A stretch of DNA of 64,000 bases from Methanobrevibacter olleyae (GTDB taxonomy: Archaea > Methanobacteriota > Methanobacteria > Methanobacteriales > Methanobacteriaceae). Made by a program: the position numbers and the translations under genes. The notes under the pieces were generated by a model. The model was not told the origin of the DNA. It made no database searches and saw only the letters and a program-made list of their open reading frames with translations. The stretch lies in the NCBI RefSeq assembly GCF_900114585.1, contig NZ_FOTL01000001.1, positions 1-64,000 of the forward strand. The letters are read 5' to 3'. Positions 1 to 8,717 of this stretch are shown here, in pieces (within the stretch, counting starts at the first letter, position 1; each line of letters begins with the position of its first letter).

Positions 1-1
1 A

Positions 2-310
2 AAAATTGTTTTAAACAAAATTCTTCAAAAAAAGCGATTGAAAAATTTAAAAATTATTATAGAAAATTATGATTCGATTCCAGAAGTTTTAATGCAATTT
101 GTAAACAAACATGTCTTAAATCACTTCAAAAGATACATAGAATACTTAGATGATGAAAATATTGAAAAAACATCAAATAAAGTAGAAAATTACTACAGAC
201 AAACAAATCCAGAAAAAATTAAGAAAACTTACAAAACTAAAAATGGAATTCTAACATTTTTAGACTACCAAATGAAAAACTGGACAAAAAATCACATAAA
301 AATAAAATAA
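2..310 (+). pseudogene. C-terminal part of an IS transposase, cut by the window edge
   Basis: The reading frame is open to base 2, so this is the tail of a longer gene starting left of the window. A TTG at 38 could act as a start but has no clear ribosome binding site. The tail is rich in Lys, Asn and Tyr and contains VENYYRQTNPEKIKKTYKTK followed by a short helix ending IKIK. That pattern resembles the end of transposases common in Methanobacteriales (inference from memory of the family). Whether the complete gene is intact cannot be judged here. A hairpin at 351-374 follows. Confidence 0.5.
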
Positions 311-350
311 GCCTATAAAATTTTACAACCTCTAAAAATTTAAAAAAAGC

Positions 351-374
351 TTTTTATCATTAAAGTGATAAAAA
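351..374. terminator. Bidirectional hairpin terminator
   Basis: TTTTTATCA (351-359) and TGATAAAAA (366-374) form a perfect 9-bp stem around a 6-base loop. It lies between the convergent transposase tail and the pmbA-like gene. T runs follow it on both strands, so it could stop transcription from either side. Confidence 0.5.
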
Positions 375-418
375 TTTTGCTTAAATGTTTTTAACTCAAA
401 GCTCAAAAAGCTTGGTGG

Positions 419-1723
419 TTAAGTACCAATAATCCTCACATCATGTAAAAGCAATTTAGGAATAATGAATGATCCTCTTTGTTTTAACTCATCACCTACA
501 GCTATAGCATCAGCTAATAAATCATAAATATTACCAGAAATCATAGCTTTTTTAATAGGTTTCTTATCACCTTTATTTATTAAAAATGAATTGCTTGCTT
601 CAACTGAAAAATCACCAGTAATAGGATTAGCTGTATGGGCACCTAAAAGATCAGTTACTAAAAATGCATCCTTTATTTCAGATTCTAAAACAGAATTTTT
701 AAAGTCAAAAATAATGTTTGAACCACTTACTGAAGGTGTTCCTGCATAAGAAGCTCTAAAACCATTTGAAGTACTTTTTACCCCATCTTTATTTGCTGTG
801 TAAATATCATATAAATATCCTTTAAGAATCCCATCTTCAACTAAAGTAGTTCTTTTTGAAGCAGTACCTTCATCATCTGAAATTGCAGAGTTTAATCCAC
901 CGTCATGAGTTCCATCATCAAAAATAGAAAGATTATCAGTTACAACCTTTTCACCAATTTTACCAGCAAGCCTTGATCTTCCTCTTTGGATATTATCTGC
1001 ACTGAAGCCACTCATAAATGTAGAAAGTAATCCAGTTACTGCATGATAATCTAATACAAGATCTTTATTTGAAGTTTCAATATCTTCTCCACCTAAAGAA
1101 GATTTTGCTAAATTACAAATATCTTCAGCTAATTTAATTCCATCTAAATCATAAACACATGATGAGGCAGAATCATAAGCAGTTGTTAAATCACCATCTT
1201 TTACAGCATTAATTGAAATACCTAATGAAAATCCAGTAGATTTATCATAAGTTTCTACACCATTAGAATTTAAAATTAATCTTTCTTCTTCTGCAGCTGA
1301 AAATCCTCCAGAAGTAGTTTGACAACCATTATCCTCAACACAATTTAAAACTGATTTTAAGTAAGTTGTAAGTTCATCTAAATCAAGCTCTCTGAATTTT
1401 TTATCAAGAGTTCCCTTTATTTTTGGTAATTTTTCTACTTCTGCAAATGAGAAATTTTCATCTTTAGAGTTAAGTTTAGAATTTAAGTAAGCATTTTCAC
1501 AAGTTTTTGCGATTTTTTCCATATCTGATGTAAAAGCAAATCCTACTGCACCATCTCTAATAATTCTTATACCAATTCCTAAGTTAATTTCTTCTTTTGC
1601 AAAATTCAAATCAGTTTTTTGAGAATCTAATTGTAATAATTCCATATTATCCAAATAAATTTCATAATCATCAGAATATTTTAAAATTTCCCTTTTTGCC
1701 TCTTCAGCTAATTCATATAACAT
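419..1723 (-). CDS. pmbA: TldD/PmbA family protein (PmbA/TldE-like)
   Basis: 434 residues. The protein matches the modulator-of-gyrase family over its length: an N-terminal alpha/beta region with LGIGIRIIRDGAVGFAFTSD near residues 48-67, and a C-terminal beta-rich half with GTPSVSGSN and PITGDFSVEASNSF. It lacks the HExxxH zinc motif of TldD, which marks it as the PmbA/TldE partner type. In bacteria TldD and TldE form a heterodimeric peptidase that trims unfolded peptides; the archaeal role is less clear. The ATG at 1723 is preceded by GTGATAGT. No TldD partner is visible in the window. Confidence 0.8.
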   Translation of the reverse strand: MLYELAEEAKREILKYSDDYEIYLDNMELLQLDSQKTDLNFAKEEINLGIGIRIIRDGAVGFAFTSDMEKIAKTCENAYLNSKLNSKDENFSFAEVEKLPKIKGTLDKKFRELDLDELTTYLKSVLNCVEDNGCQTTSGGFSAAEEERLILNSNGVETYDKSTGFSLGISINAVKDGDLTTAYDSASSCVYDLDGIKLAEDICNLAKSSLGGEDIETSNKDLVLDYHAVTGLLSTFMSGFSADNIQRGRSRLAGKIGEKVVTDNLSIFDDGTHDGGLNSAISDDEGTASKRTTLVEDGILKGYLYDIYTANKDGVKSTSNGFRASYAGTPSVSGSNIIFDFKNSVLESEIKDAFLVTDLLGAHTANPITGDFSVEASNSFLINKGDKKPIKKAMISGNIYDLLADAIAVGDELKQRGSFIIPKLLLHDVRIIGT

Positions 1724-1840
1724 ACTATCACACAGTAAAAATAAAATTCTATAGAATAAAGTAAAAATAAAATAAAATATAATAAAAATAAAATATAATA
1801 TAATAAAAGTAAAATAAAAAAGTGACTAGATAAACTTTCT

Positions 1841-2545
1841 CTAACATTGGTTAAAGAGGAATTTATCAATAGCCTCTGCTACTCCATCACCATATTCCTT
1901 CTGACAAACATAATCAGCTATTTCTTTAAGCTCATCACATGCATTAGCTACTGCAACTTTAAATCCTCCAGCAAGTAAAAAATCTATATCGTTTTCACTA
2001 TCACCAATACACATAATACTCTCAATATTATAATCTAAAAGTTTAGCTAATTCAACTAAGCCAGTCCCTTTATCAACATCCAGGTCTGTTAAGTGAAGTG
2101 CAAATCCACTATCATAAACTTCTACATCAAAGTCCTTTAATAATTCTTTAAGGGGTTTTGAATCCATATTTTTATAGAAAGCAATTTCAGAAACCCTTGC
2201 ATCTGAATCTTCTACAATCTTAAATGGAATATCTTCACCAAATTTCTCAAGTAAAAAATCATAAGCTTTTTGGGCTTTTGAGATATCTCCTAAAATGATC
2301 ACTTCATTGTTATTATACCCATCTTGATAAATAACTCCACCATTCTCACAAACTAAACCTCCAGTAGTTCCAACAAGTGTAGCTACTGCATAAGAAAAGT
2401 GAGAAATATTTCCAGTAGAGATTATAACTGGAATTCCTGCATCTTCAGCTTTACGAAGAGCATCTAATGCACTATGACAAATTCTTCTTTTACCGTCTGT
2501 AATTGTTCCATCTACATCTACAGCTATTGCTTCTATTTTAACCAT
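1841..2545 (-). CDS. pgp: Phosphoglycolate phosphatase, HAD superfamily
   Basis: About 234 residues, typical of archaeal Pgp. HAD motif I is AVDVDGTITDG close to the N-terminus, motif II is IISTGN, and motif IV is CIGDSENDIDFLLAGG near residue 185; a Cof-type cap lies between. The family dephosphorylates 2-phosphoglycolate in the cytosol, using Mg2+ and an Asp nucleophile. The frame could begin at GTG 2554. ATG 2545 is preferred because AGTGGT sits about six bases ahead of it and the GTG overlaps that site. The upstream neighbour hypD is on the same strand. Confidence 0.8.
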   Translation of the reverse strand: MVKIEAIAVDVDGTITDGKRRICHSALDALRKAEDAGIPVIISTGNISHFSYAVATLVGTTGGLVCENGGVIYQDGYNNNEVIILGDISKAQKAYDFLLEKFGEDIPFKIVEDSDARVSEIAFYKNMDSKPLKELLKDFDVEVYDSGFALHLTDLDVDKGTGLVELAKLLDYNIESIMCIGDSENDIDFLLAGGFKVAVANACDELKEIADYVCQKEYGDGVAEAIDKFLFNQC

Positions 2546-2637
2546 TAAAACCACTTAAATTAAAGACTCTTAAAAATAAACTAAAAATTAAATTTATCTT
2601 AAATAATGAGAAAATTTTCTATTGAAACTAGAGAAAT

Positions 2638-3690
2638 TTATCTACTGTATCTATGGGCAATATTACAAGTTCCCTCTTTACTAACCATACATGCACCAAT
2701 TGGATGCATTGGATTGCATGCTTTTCTAAATAATTTACAATCAGTTGGTTTAGCCATACCTCTTAAAATAGGACCACAAATGCAGCCTTTAGGAGCTTCA
2801 GTAACCTCTTTTACTTCAATATCATATTTTTCTCTTGCATCCCAACTAGCAAATTCATCATTGAGCTCTAAAACAGAATTAGGTATTTTAGGGAAACCTC
2901 TCCATTCCCTACTTTCTACATGGAATACTTCTTCCATCATTTCTTTAGCAATGATATTACCTTCAGCTCTTACAGCACGTTTATATTCATTGTCTATCCT
3001 TGGAGTTCCATTTTCAATTTGCCTTAAAATCATATAAACAGACATTAAAATATCTAAAGGATTGAAACCTGCAACTGCTTGAGGAATACCATACTCTGTA
3101 GAGAATTTTTCAAAGGGTTCCATTCCAAGAATTGTACATACATGTCCTGGTTGAATTAAAGCATTTAAACTAGTTTCACCAGAATTAATCAAAAAATCAA
3201 GTGCTGGTGGAATTAATCTATGACATGATATGATTGAAAAGTTTTCAGGTGGTTTATTTAATAATTCAGAGGCAGTTGCTGGAGCAGTTGTTTCAAAACC
3301 TGCAGACATAAATACAACATCATTATCAAGTTTTTCTGCAATTTCTACAGCATTTGGAATACCATAAACAACTCTTACATCAGCTCCTTCAGCTTTAGCT
3401 TCAGCAAGAGAGCCATTAGAACCAGGAACTCTTAACATGTCCCCAAAAGTAGTAACAGTAATTCCTTTTTCGATTAATTCTAAACATTCATCGATTTCTC
3501 TTGAAGGAACAACACATACAGGACATCCAGGACCTGCAACAATTTCTACTTCCTCAGGAAGTAAAGATCTAATACCATGTTCCATAATAGTGTGTTCATG
3601 AGAACCGCAAACATGCATAATTTTAATGGGAGTAGCTAAATCATTAATTCTTTTTATTAAAGTATTAGCCATCTCTTTCATACTAACCAT
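2638..3690 (-). CDS. hypD: Hydrogenase maturation protein HypD
   Basis: 350 residues, full length for HypD. Visible family motifs are IMHVCGSHEHTIMEHGIR near residue 23, AGPGCPVCVVP near residue 52, TFGDMLRVPGS, and a C-terminal Cys-rich [4Fe-4S] region with CICGPILRGMAKPTDCKL. HypD works with HypC and HypE to build the Fe(CN)2CO centre of [NiFe] hydrogenases in the cytosol. In this window its obvious client is MvhA at 49669-51093. ATG 3690 is supported by AGGTG six bases upstream. No other hyp gene is adjacent. Confidence 0.93.
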   Translation of the reverse strand: MVSMKEMANTLIKRINDLATPIKIMHVCGSHEHTIMEHGIRSLLPEEVEIVAGPGCPVCVVPSREIDECLELIEKGITVTTFGDMLRVPGSNGSLAEAKAEGADVRVVYGIPNAVEIAEKLDNDVVFMSAGFETTAPATASELLNKPPENFSIISCHRLIPPALDFLINSGETSLNALIQPGHVCTILGMEPFEKFSTEYGIPQAVAGFNPLDILMSVYMILRQIENGTPRIDNEYKRAVRAEGNIIAKEMMEEVFHVESREWRGFPKIPNSVLELNDEFASWDAREKYDIEVKEVTEAPKGCICGPILRGMAKPTDCKLFRKACNPMHPIGACMVSKEGTCNIAHRYSR

Positions 3691-4043
3691 TATAACACCT
3701 AAAATTTTTTAAAAATACATTATCAAAATAAATCTCTTTATAGAAATATAAAATTTTTCAATAATTCTTTTTAAAAGAGAATCTAAAAAATCAATTCTTA
3801 ATATAATTAATAAAATTTAATATCAATTAAATTTAATATTATATAAAATTTAATATTAATTAAATTTAATATTAATAAAACTTAATATTAATTAAATTTA
3901 ATATTAATTAATAATATACTATTATTAATTTGTCTTAATTAATAATATTTTAATATACTATTATTAGTTTCTCTTAATTAATAATATTTTTTAAAATTTA
4001 GAAAAATATTCATATAAAATAATCAATAGCTAAAGGTTTTAAA
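3691..4043. other. A/T-only divergent spacer with palindromic repeats
   Basis: This 353-base region separates hypD (minus) from the nonulosonate operon (plus). From about 3795 to 3990 it consists of repeated, self-complementary AATTTAATATTAATTAA-type blocks that could form many alternative hairpins. Promoters for both flanking operons must lie here. The A/T background is too uniform to call a single TATA box. Confidence 0.5.
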
Positions 4044-5762
4044 ATGTATAAAAATAATAAAATTTTAGTTGTGATACCTGCTAGAGGTGGTTCTAAAGGT
4101 ATACCTCGAAAAAATATGCGGCTTCTAGGAAAAAAACCACTTATAGCACATACAATCCAAATGGGAAAATCATCAAAATATGTTGATGACGTTCTTGTAT
4201 CAACAGATGATAATGAAATAAAATTCATTGCTGAGAAATTCGGAGCAGAAACAATTAAAAGAGATGGAAAACTTGCTGAGGATTCAATTCCACTTGATCC
4301 TGTAATTTATGACGCTACAATTCAAAAAGAGAAAAAAGTGAATGTTAAATATGATGTTGTAATTACTGTACAAGCTACTTCCCCCCTTCTTAAAACAAAA
4401 ACTTTAGATTTAGCTATTGAAACTTTATTAAATCCAAATAATGATAATGAATATTATAGCACGATTATAAGTGTAGTTGATGATAGACACTTAAGTTGGG
4501 GTTATAGTGAGGAAAATAAAAAGTATTTCCCACTTTATAAAGAAAGATTAAATAGACAATACTTACCAAAAGCATATAAAGAAACTGGAAGTATTTTTGC
4601 AACAAAAAGAGAATTTCTTAAAGAAAATAGTCGTCTTGGAGATAATATTGGACTTATTGAAATATCTAAAGAAGAAAGCATAGATATTGATAACTATGAA
4701 GATTGGTGGGTAGCTGAAAGAATCTTAAAGAAAAAGAAAATCCTAATCAAAGCAGATGCTTCTCATGAAATAGGAACTGGACATATCTACAGAGGATTAT
4801 CAATAGCCTCTAAATTAGTCAATCATGAAGTTGTATTTTTACTTGATGAAGCACAGCCATTAGGGATTGAAATAGTTAGTAATAACAATTATCCTTACAT
4901 AACTCATAATAGTGATAAAGGTGGAGGAAAAGAAGCTGATGATAAAGCTAAAGATGAAATAATTGAAAAAATAGTAGAATATGACCCAGATATTATAATA
5001 AATGACATACTTAATACAAATTCCAAATACATAAAAACCCTTAAGAGCAAAGGTTTCTTTATTGTTGACTTTGAAGATCTTGGAGGTGGAGTGAAATATG
5101 CCAATATGGTCTTTGATGCATTATATGAACATAAGATACCTCTTAAAAATCTTTACTCCGGACATAAATATTATATTTTAAAAGATGAATTTTATTACCA
5201 GCCATTTAAGGAAATTAAAGAATCTGTAGATAAAGTACTTCTTACCTTTGGAGGAACAGATCCAAACAATCTTACTGAAAAGGTTCTTGAAGCAATCTTA
5301 GTAAGTAATTATAAAAACAGAATAGAAATAATATTGGGTCTTGGATATGCTAATAAAAATGAAATCCAAGAAAAATACAAAGATAATGACAGAATAGAAA
5401 TCTATGAGAATGTCAGAAATATGAGTGAGCATATGCACAGTGCTGACTTGATATTCACTTCAGCTGGAAGAACTATGTATGAAATAGCTTCACTTGGAGT
5501 TCCTTGTATCTGCCTTTGTCAAAATGAAAGAGAATTAACTCACATCTTTGGAAATGTGGAACATGGATTTATTAACTTAGGTTTAGGTTCTGAAGTTTCT
5601 AAAGAAGAAATCCTAAAAACATTTGAAAACACCGTTGATGATTTCCAATTAAGAGAAGAAATGAATAAAAGAATGGGTGAAGTAGATTTAAAACACGGAT
5701 TTGATAATGTAAAAAAACTGATTAAAAAATCCTATAAAGAATGGAAAGAGGAAAATAAATAA
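4044..5762 (+). CDS. neuA: Fusion of CMP-nonulosonate synthetase (NeuA-like) and PseG-like UDP-sugar hydrolase
   Basis: 572 residues in two domains. Residues 1 to about 228 are a CMP-sialate/legionaminate/pseudaminate cytidylyltransferase: VVIPARGGSKGIPRKN near residue 9, VSTDD, VQATSPL and SIDIDNYEDWW. Residues from about 232 resemble PseG/SpsG: KADASHEIGTGHIYRG puts a His at 247, where the catalytic His of Campylobacter PseG falls in its GxGHxxR motif, and LTFGGTDP starts a second GT-B-like lobe. The two halves would act at different steps of making a CMP-activated nonulosonic acid. A separate neuB follows at 5892. The ATG has AAAGGTTT upstream. The exact sugar (sialic, legionaminic or pseudaminic type) cannot be decided from sequence alone. 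Confidence 0.8.
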   Translation: MYKNNKILVVIPARGGSKGIPRKNMRLLGKKPLIAHTIQMGKSSKYVDDVLVSTDDNEIKFIAEKFGAETIKRDGKLAEDSIPLDPVIYDATIQKEKKVNVKYDVVITVQATSPLLKTKTLDLAIETLLNPNNDNEYYSTIISVVDDRHLSWGYSEENKKYFPLYKERLNRQYLPKAYKETGSIFATKREFLKENSRLGDNIGLIEISKEESIDIDNYEDWWVAERILKKKKILIKADASHEIGTGHIYRGLSIASKLVNHEVVFLLDEAQPLGIEIVSNNNYPYITHNSDKGGGKEADDKAKDEIIEKIVEYDPDIIINDILNTNSKYIKTLKSKGFFIVDFEDLGGGVKYANMVFDALYEHKIPLKNLYSGHKYYILKDEFYYQPFKEIKESVDKVLLTFGGTDPNNLTEKVLEAILVSNYKNRIEIILGLGYANKNEIQEKYKDNDRIEIYENVRNMSEHMHSADLIFTSAGRTMYEIASLGVPCICLCQNERELTHIFGNVEHGFINLGLGSEVSKEEILKTFENTVDDFQLREEMNKRMGEVDLKHGFDNVKKLIKKSYKEWKEENK

Positions 5763-5767
5763 TTTTT

Positions 5768-5850
5768 ATTAAATAAAGTCATACGAAATTAAATTAAATT
5801 AAATTAAATTAAATTAAATTAAATTAAATAAAGTCATGTCAAATTAAATT
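5768..5850 (+). repeat. Short tandem repeat between neuA and neuB
   Basis: About ten copies of a 5-base unit (TAAAT/AAATT) lie between two copies of AATAAAGTCAT. The segment sits just after the neuA stop codon, before the AAGGTG ribosome binding site of neuB. Confidence 0.7.
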
Positions 5851-5891
5851 ATTAAAATTAATCAAAAGTTATAGGTCAATAAGGTGAAAAT

Positions 5892-6962
5892 ATGAGCATA
5901 TTTAATGAAGAGCCATTTTTAATAGCTGAAATTGGTGTAAACTACTATGATATTGCAAAAAAAGAAAAGATGAGCAATATTGATGCAGCTAAATTGATGG
6001 TAAAAGAAGCAAAAGATGCAGGTTGCAATGCAGTTAAATTCCAATCATATAAAGCAAATACAATAGCTTCTAAGAACTCTCCTGCTTATTGGGATACAAA
6101 AGAAGAACCTACAAAATCACAATATGAATTATTTAAAAAATTTGACTCATTTGGAAAAGAGGAGTATAGGGAAATAGCTGATTACTGTAATGAAATTGGA
6201 ATTATGTTTTTATCAACACCTTTTGATTTTGACTCAATAGACTATTTAGATGAATTTATGGATGTTTATAAAATATCCTCCTCAGATTTAACAAACATTC
6301 CATTTATTAGAAAAATAGCTAAAAAAGGAAAGGATATTATTATTTCAACAGGAGCTTCTAATCTTGATGAGATAAAATTAGCCATTGATACAATAGAAGA
6401 AACTAATGAAAAATACACCAATAAAGAAGCAGGAATAGGGATTATGCACTGTGTTCTTTCCTATCCAACAGATAATAGTGATGCTAATCTGCTCATGATT
6501 AAGAATCTTAAAGATTTATATCCAAACTATGAAATAGGATATTCAGATCATACTAAACCCGATGAAAACATGCTTATTTTAACAACCGCTTATCTTTATG
6601 GAGCTACAATCCTTGAAAAACATTATACCTTAGATAAAACTTTACAAGGAAATGACCATTATCATGGAATGGACCCGGAAGATATAAGAAAATTCTATAA
6701 AAATATAGAACTTATTAAAGCAATCAATGGACAATATGATAAAATTCCCCTTCCATGTGAAGGAGAATCTAGAAAACAAGCAAGACGTTCTATTATTACA
6801 AAAGAAGAAATAAAAAAAGGAACTGTAATTACAGAAGAGATGCTTACATATAAAAGACCGGGAACTGGTATTTCACCAAGTGAAATAGCTAATGTTATTG
6901 GAAAAAAAGCTAAAATAGACATTGCTGAAGATGAATTGCTTAAATATGAATCTTTAGAATAA
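5892..6962 (+). CDS. neuB: N-acetylneuraminate/legionaminate synthase NeuB
   Basis: 356 residues, the usual NeuB length. The N-terminal TIM barrel shows FLIAEIGVNYY, GCNAVKFQSYKA, FLSTPFDFDSIDYL, KISSSDLTN, IISTGAS, HCVLSYPT, GYSDHT and EKHYTLDK. A C-terminal SAF domain (roughly residues 295-356) begins at ARRSIITKEEIKKGT. The family condenses PEP with an N-acyl-hexosamine to form a nonulosonic acid. Its partner fusion gene lies immediately upstream. ATG 5892 follows AAGGTGAAAAT. The final codons lie inside a tandem repeat that continues downstream (6950-7070). Confidence 0.9.
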   Translation: MSIFNEEPFLIAEIGVNYYDIAKKEKMSNIDAAKLMVKEAKDAGCNAVKFQSYKANTIASKNSPAYWDTKEEPTKSQYELFKKFDSFGKEEYREIADYCNEIGIMFLSTPFDFDSIDYLDEFMDVYKISSSDLTNIPFIRKIAKKGKDIIISTGASNLDEIKLAIDTIEETNEKYTNKEAGIGIMHCVLSYPTDNSDANLLMIKNLKDLYPNYEIGYSDHTKPDENMLILTTAYLYGATILEKHYTLDKTLQGNDHYHGMDPEDIRKFYKNIELIKAINGQYDKIPLPCEGESRKQARRSIITKEEIKKGTVITEEMLTYKRPGTGISPSEIANVIGKKAKIDIAEDELLKYESLE

Positions 6963-7070
6963 AACAATGAAAAACTTTAGATTATTTAAAATAAATCTTC
7001 ATAATAAAACACTGAAAAACTTAGATTATTTAAAATAAATCTTTAGAATAAAACACTTAAAAAACTTTTA
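6950..7070 (+). repeat. Tandem repeat running across the neuB stop codon
   Basis: ATCTTTAGAATAAAACA begins at 6950, and near-copies begin at 6995 and 7039, giving a period of 44-45 bases. The first copy contains the last codons and stop of neuB. The spacer therefore holds two decayed copies of the end of the gene. Confidence 0.75.
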
Positions 7071-7082
7071 AAAGGAATAAAT

Positions 7083-8717
7083 ATGGCTTTTACAGTAAAA
7101 GAAATTTGTCAAAATATTTGGAATCTTGAAGAAAAATATGAATTAAACCATAAAGAGATTCAAGATTGCTACCCTTGGCAATTAATTAGAATGTATTTAT
7201 ATTATGAAATAACAAGAAAGACAAATCTTTTTGAATCTGCCCAACAATCAAGTCTTTCTTTATATAATAAAATAACCTCATTATTACCTTTTATTAAAAA
7301 CAGCATATTGTCAAATCCTTTAAGTGGAAAAGAAAATCCAGATGTTTTAATATTTGACCATCCAAGAAAAGTCATATTTAATGATGAATATCAGGATATT
7401 TATAGCTATTTTTTAAAAGATGCTTTAAATGAATATAATAAAAGTTTTGAAACTATAGAATCCCCCTATCTCAATCAACATTTTAGAAATGATATAAATA
7501 AAAAAGAAAATAATGTTAAATTTAATGATAGAATTCTATTAGGTTCATTTATTCACAAAACAAGAAATAGGGGGAAAGTTCCATTTACAGATAAAGAAAA
7601 AGAATTAATAAATACTGTAAAAGAAGAGCTTGAATCTATTTTTAAAATAAAATTAGATTTATTTAGAATTTTAGAAGATCATATCCTTAATTTCCAATAT
7701 GACTATAAAAAGTATATAGAACTTCTAGAAAAAAGAAAAGCAAAATTTGTATTTCTAGTAGTAGCTTATGAAAATAAAGCATTAGTTGCAGCTTGTAAGA
7801 AAATGAATATTCAAATTATTGAATTACAGCATGGAACTATAAGCCCATATCATTTAGGATATAGTTATCCAAAAAATACTATGAAATTCAATGATGAAAT
7901 TAAGAAAATTGAATACTTTCCAGATAAAATACTAAGTTTTGGTAACTACTGGAAGAATGCTAGCTATTATCCTTTAGAATCTGATAATATTATCTCAATT
8001 GGTTTTCCCTACTTTGAAGAAAACTCAAAAAACTATATAAAAATAGCTAAAAATAAAGGAAATAAAAGTAATAATAAAAATAATGAAAATGAAAATAATA
8101 ATAATGAAAATAATGAAAATGAAAAACAAATTTTATTTATTTCACAAGGAGTTATTGGGAAATATTTATCTAAATTAGCTTACGAAACAGCAAATTCTTT
8201 AAATAAAAACAACAATAAAGAAAATAAAACCAATAATACTTTAAATAAAAACAACAATAAAGAAAATAAAACCAATAATAATCAAAATTACAAATTTATC
8301 TATAAACTACATCCTGGAGAATATGGAACTTGGAGAGAAAATTACGAATATCTAAACAAAGCAGTGAGTAAGTTTGATAATTTTAAAGTTGTTTATGAAA
8401 GTCAACCTCCATTATATGAATTATTTGCAAAAAGTGATTATCAGATAGGTGCATTTTCTACAGCAATCTATGAAGGACTTGCGTTTAATTGTAAAACATT
8501 TATCATAGATGTTCCAGGAGTAGAATATTTAGATGATTTAATTGATAAAAATATTGTAAAAAAAGTTAAAAATAGTGAAGAACTAATAAATTATTTAAAA
8601 GAAGAAAAAATAGATTTGAAAGAATATGATAAAGATTTCTTCTTTAAAAATTATGACAAAACTGTTTTTGGTGAAATTTTAAATAACTTAGATTCTAAAA
8701 AATATAAGTGTGATTAA
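7083..8717 (+). CDS. Putative GT-B glycosyltransferase of the nonulosonate cluster
   Basis: 544 residues, soluble. Not assigned to a named family with certainty. Two features suggest a GT-B capsule or polysialic-type transferase: ELQHGTISPYH with His at about 250, and KLHPGE with His at about 410, followed by SDYQIGAFSTAIYEGLAF near the C-terminus. Between these, roughly residues 325-400, is an Asn/Lys/Glu-rich insert including a 14-residue unit (LNKNNNKENKTNNT) repeated twice. The gene lies between neuB and a flippase, so a CMP-nonulosonate donor is plausible but inferred. ATG 7083 has AAGGA upstream. Its stop TAA is directly followed by the next ATG. Confidence 0.5.
   Translation: MAFTVKEICQNIWNLEEKYELNHKEIQDCYPWQLIRMYLYYEITRKTNLFESAQQSSLSLYNKITSLLPFIKNSILSNPLSGKENPDVLIFDHPRKVIFNDEYQDIYSYFLKDALNEYNKSFETIESPYLNQHFRNDINKKENNVKFNDRILLGSFIHKTRNRGKVPFTDKEKELINTVKEELESIFKIKLDLFRILEDHILNFQYDYKKYIELLEKRKAKFVFLVVAYENKALVAACKKMNIQIIELQHGTISPYHLGYSYPKNTMKFNDEIKKIEYFPDKILSFGNYWKNASYYPLESDNIISIGFPYFEENSKNYIKIAKNKGNKSNNKNNENENNNNENNENEKQILFISQGVIGKYLSKLAYETANSLNKNNNKENKTNNTLNKNNNKENKTNNNQNYKFIYKLHPGEYGTWRENYEYLNKAVSKFDNFKVVYESQPPLYELFAKSDYQIGAFSTAIYEGLAFNCKTFIIDVPGVEYLDDLIDKNIVKKVKNSEELINYLKEEKIDLKEYDKDFFFKNYDKTVFGEILNNLDSKKYKCD
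8198..8281 (+). repeat. 42-base in-frame duplication inside the glycosyltransferase
   Basis: A 42-base unit beginning TTTAAATAAAAACAACAAT occurs twice in tandem and encodes the 14-residue Asn-rich repeat. Because the unit is a multiple of three, gain or loss changes linker length without breaking the frame. Confidence 0.75.

Noticed and set aside
2606-3037. 143-codon plus-strand frame opposite hypD
   Set aside because: Lies almost wholly inside the strongly supported hypD gene and resembles no family.
3691-4043. Riboswitch or structured leader from the palindromic A/T blocks
   Set aside because: The blocks are low-complexity A/T words that pair in many ways; nothing points to one defined structure.
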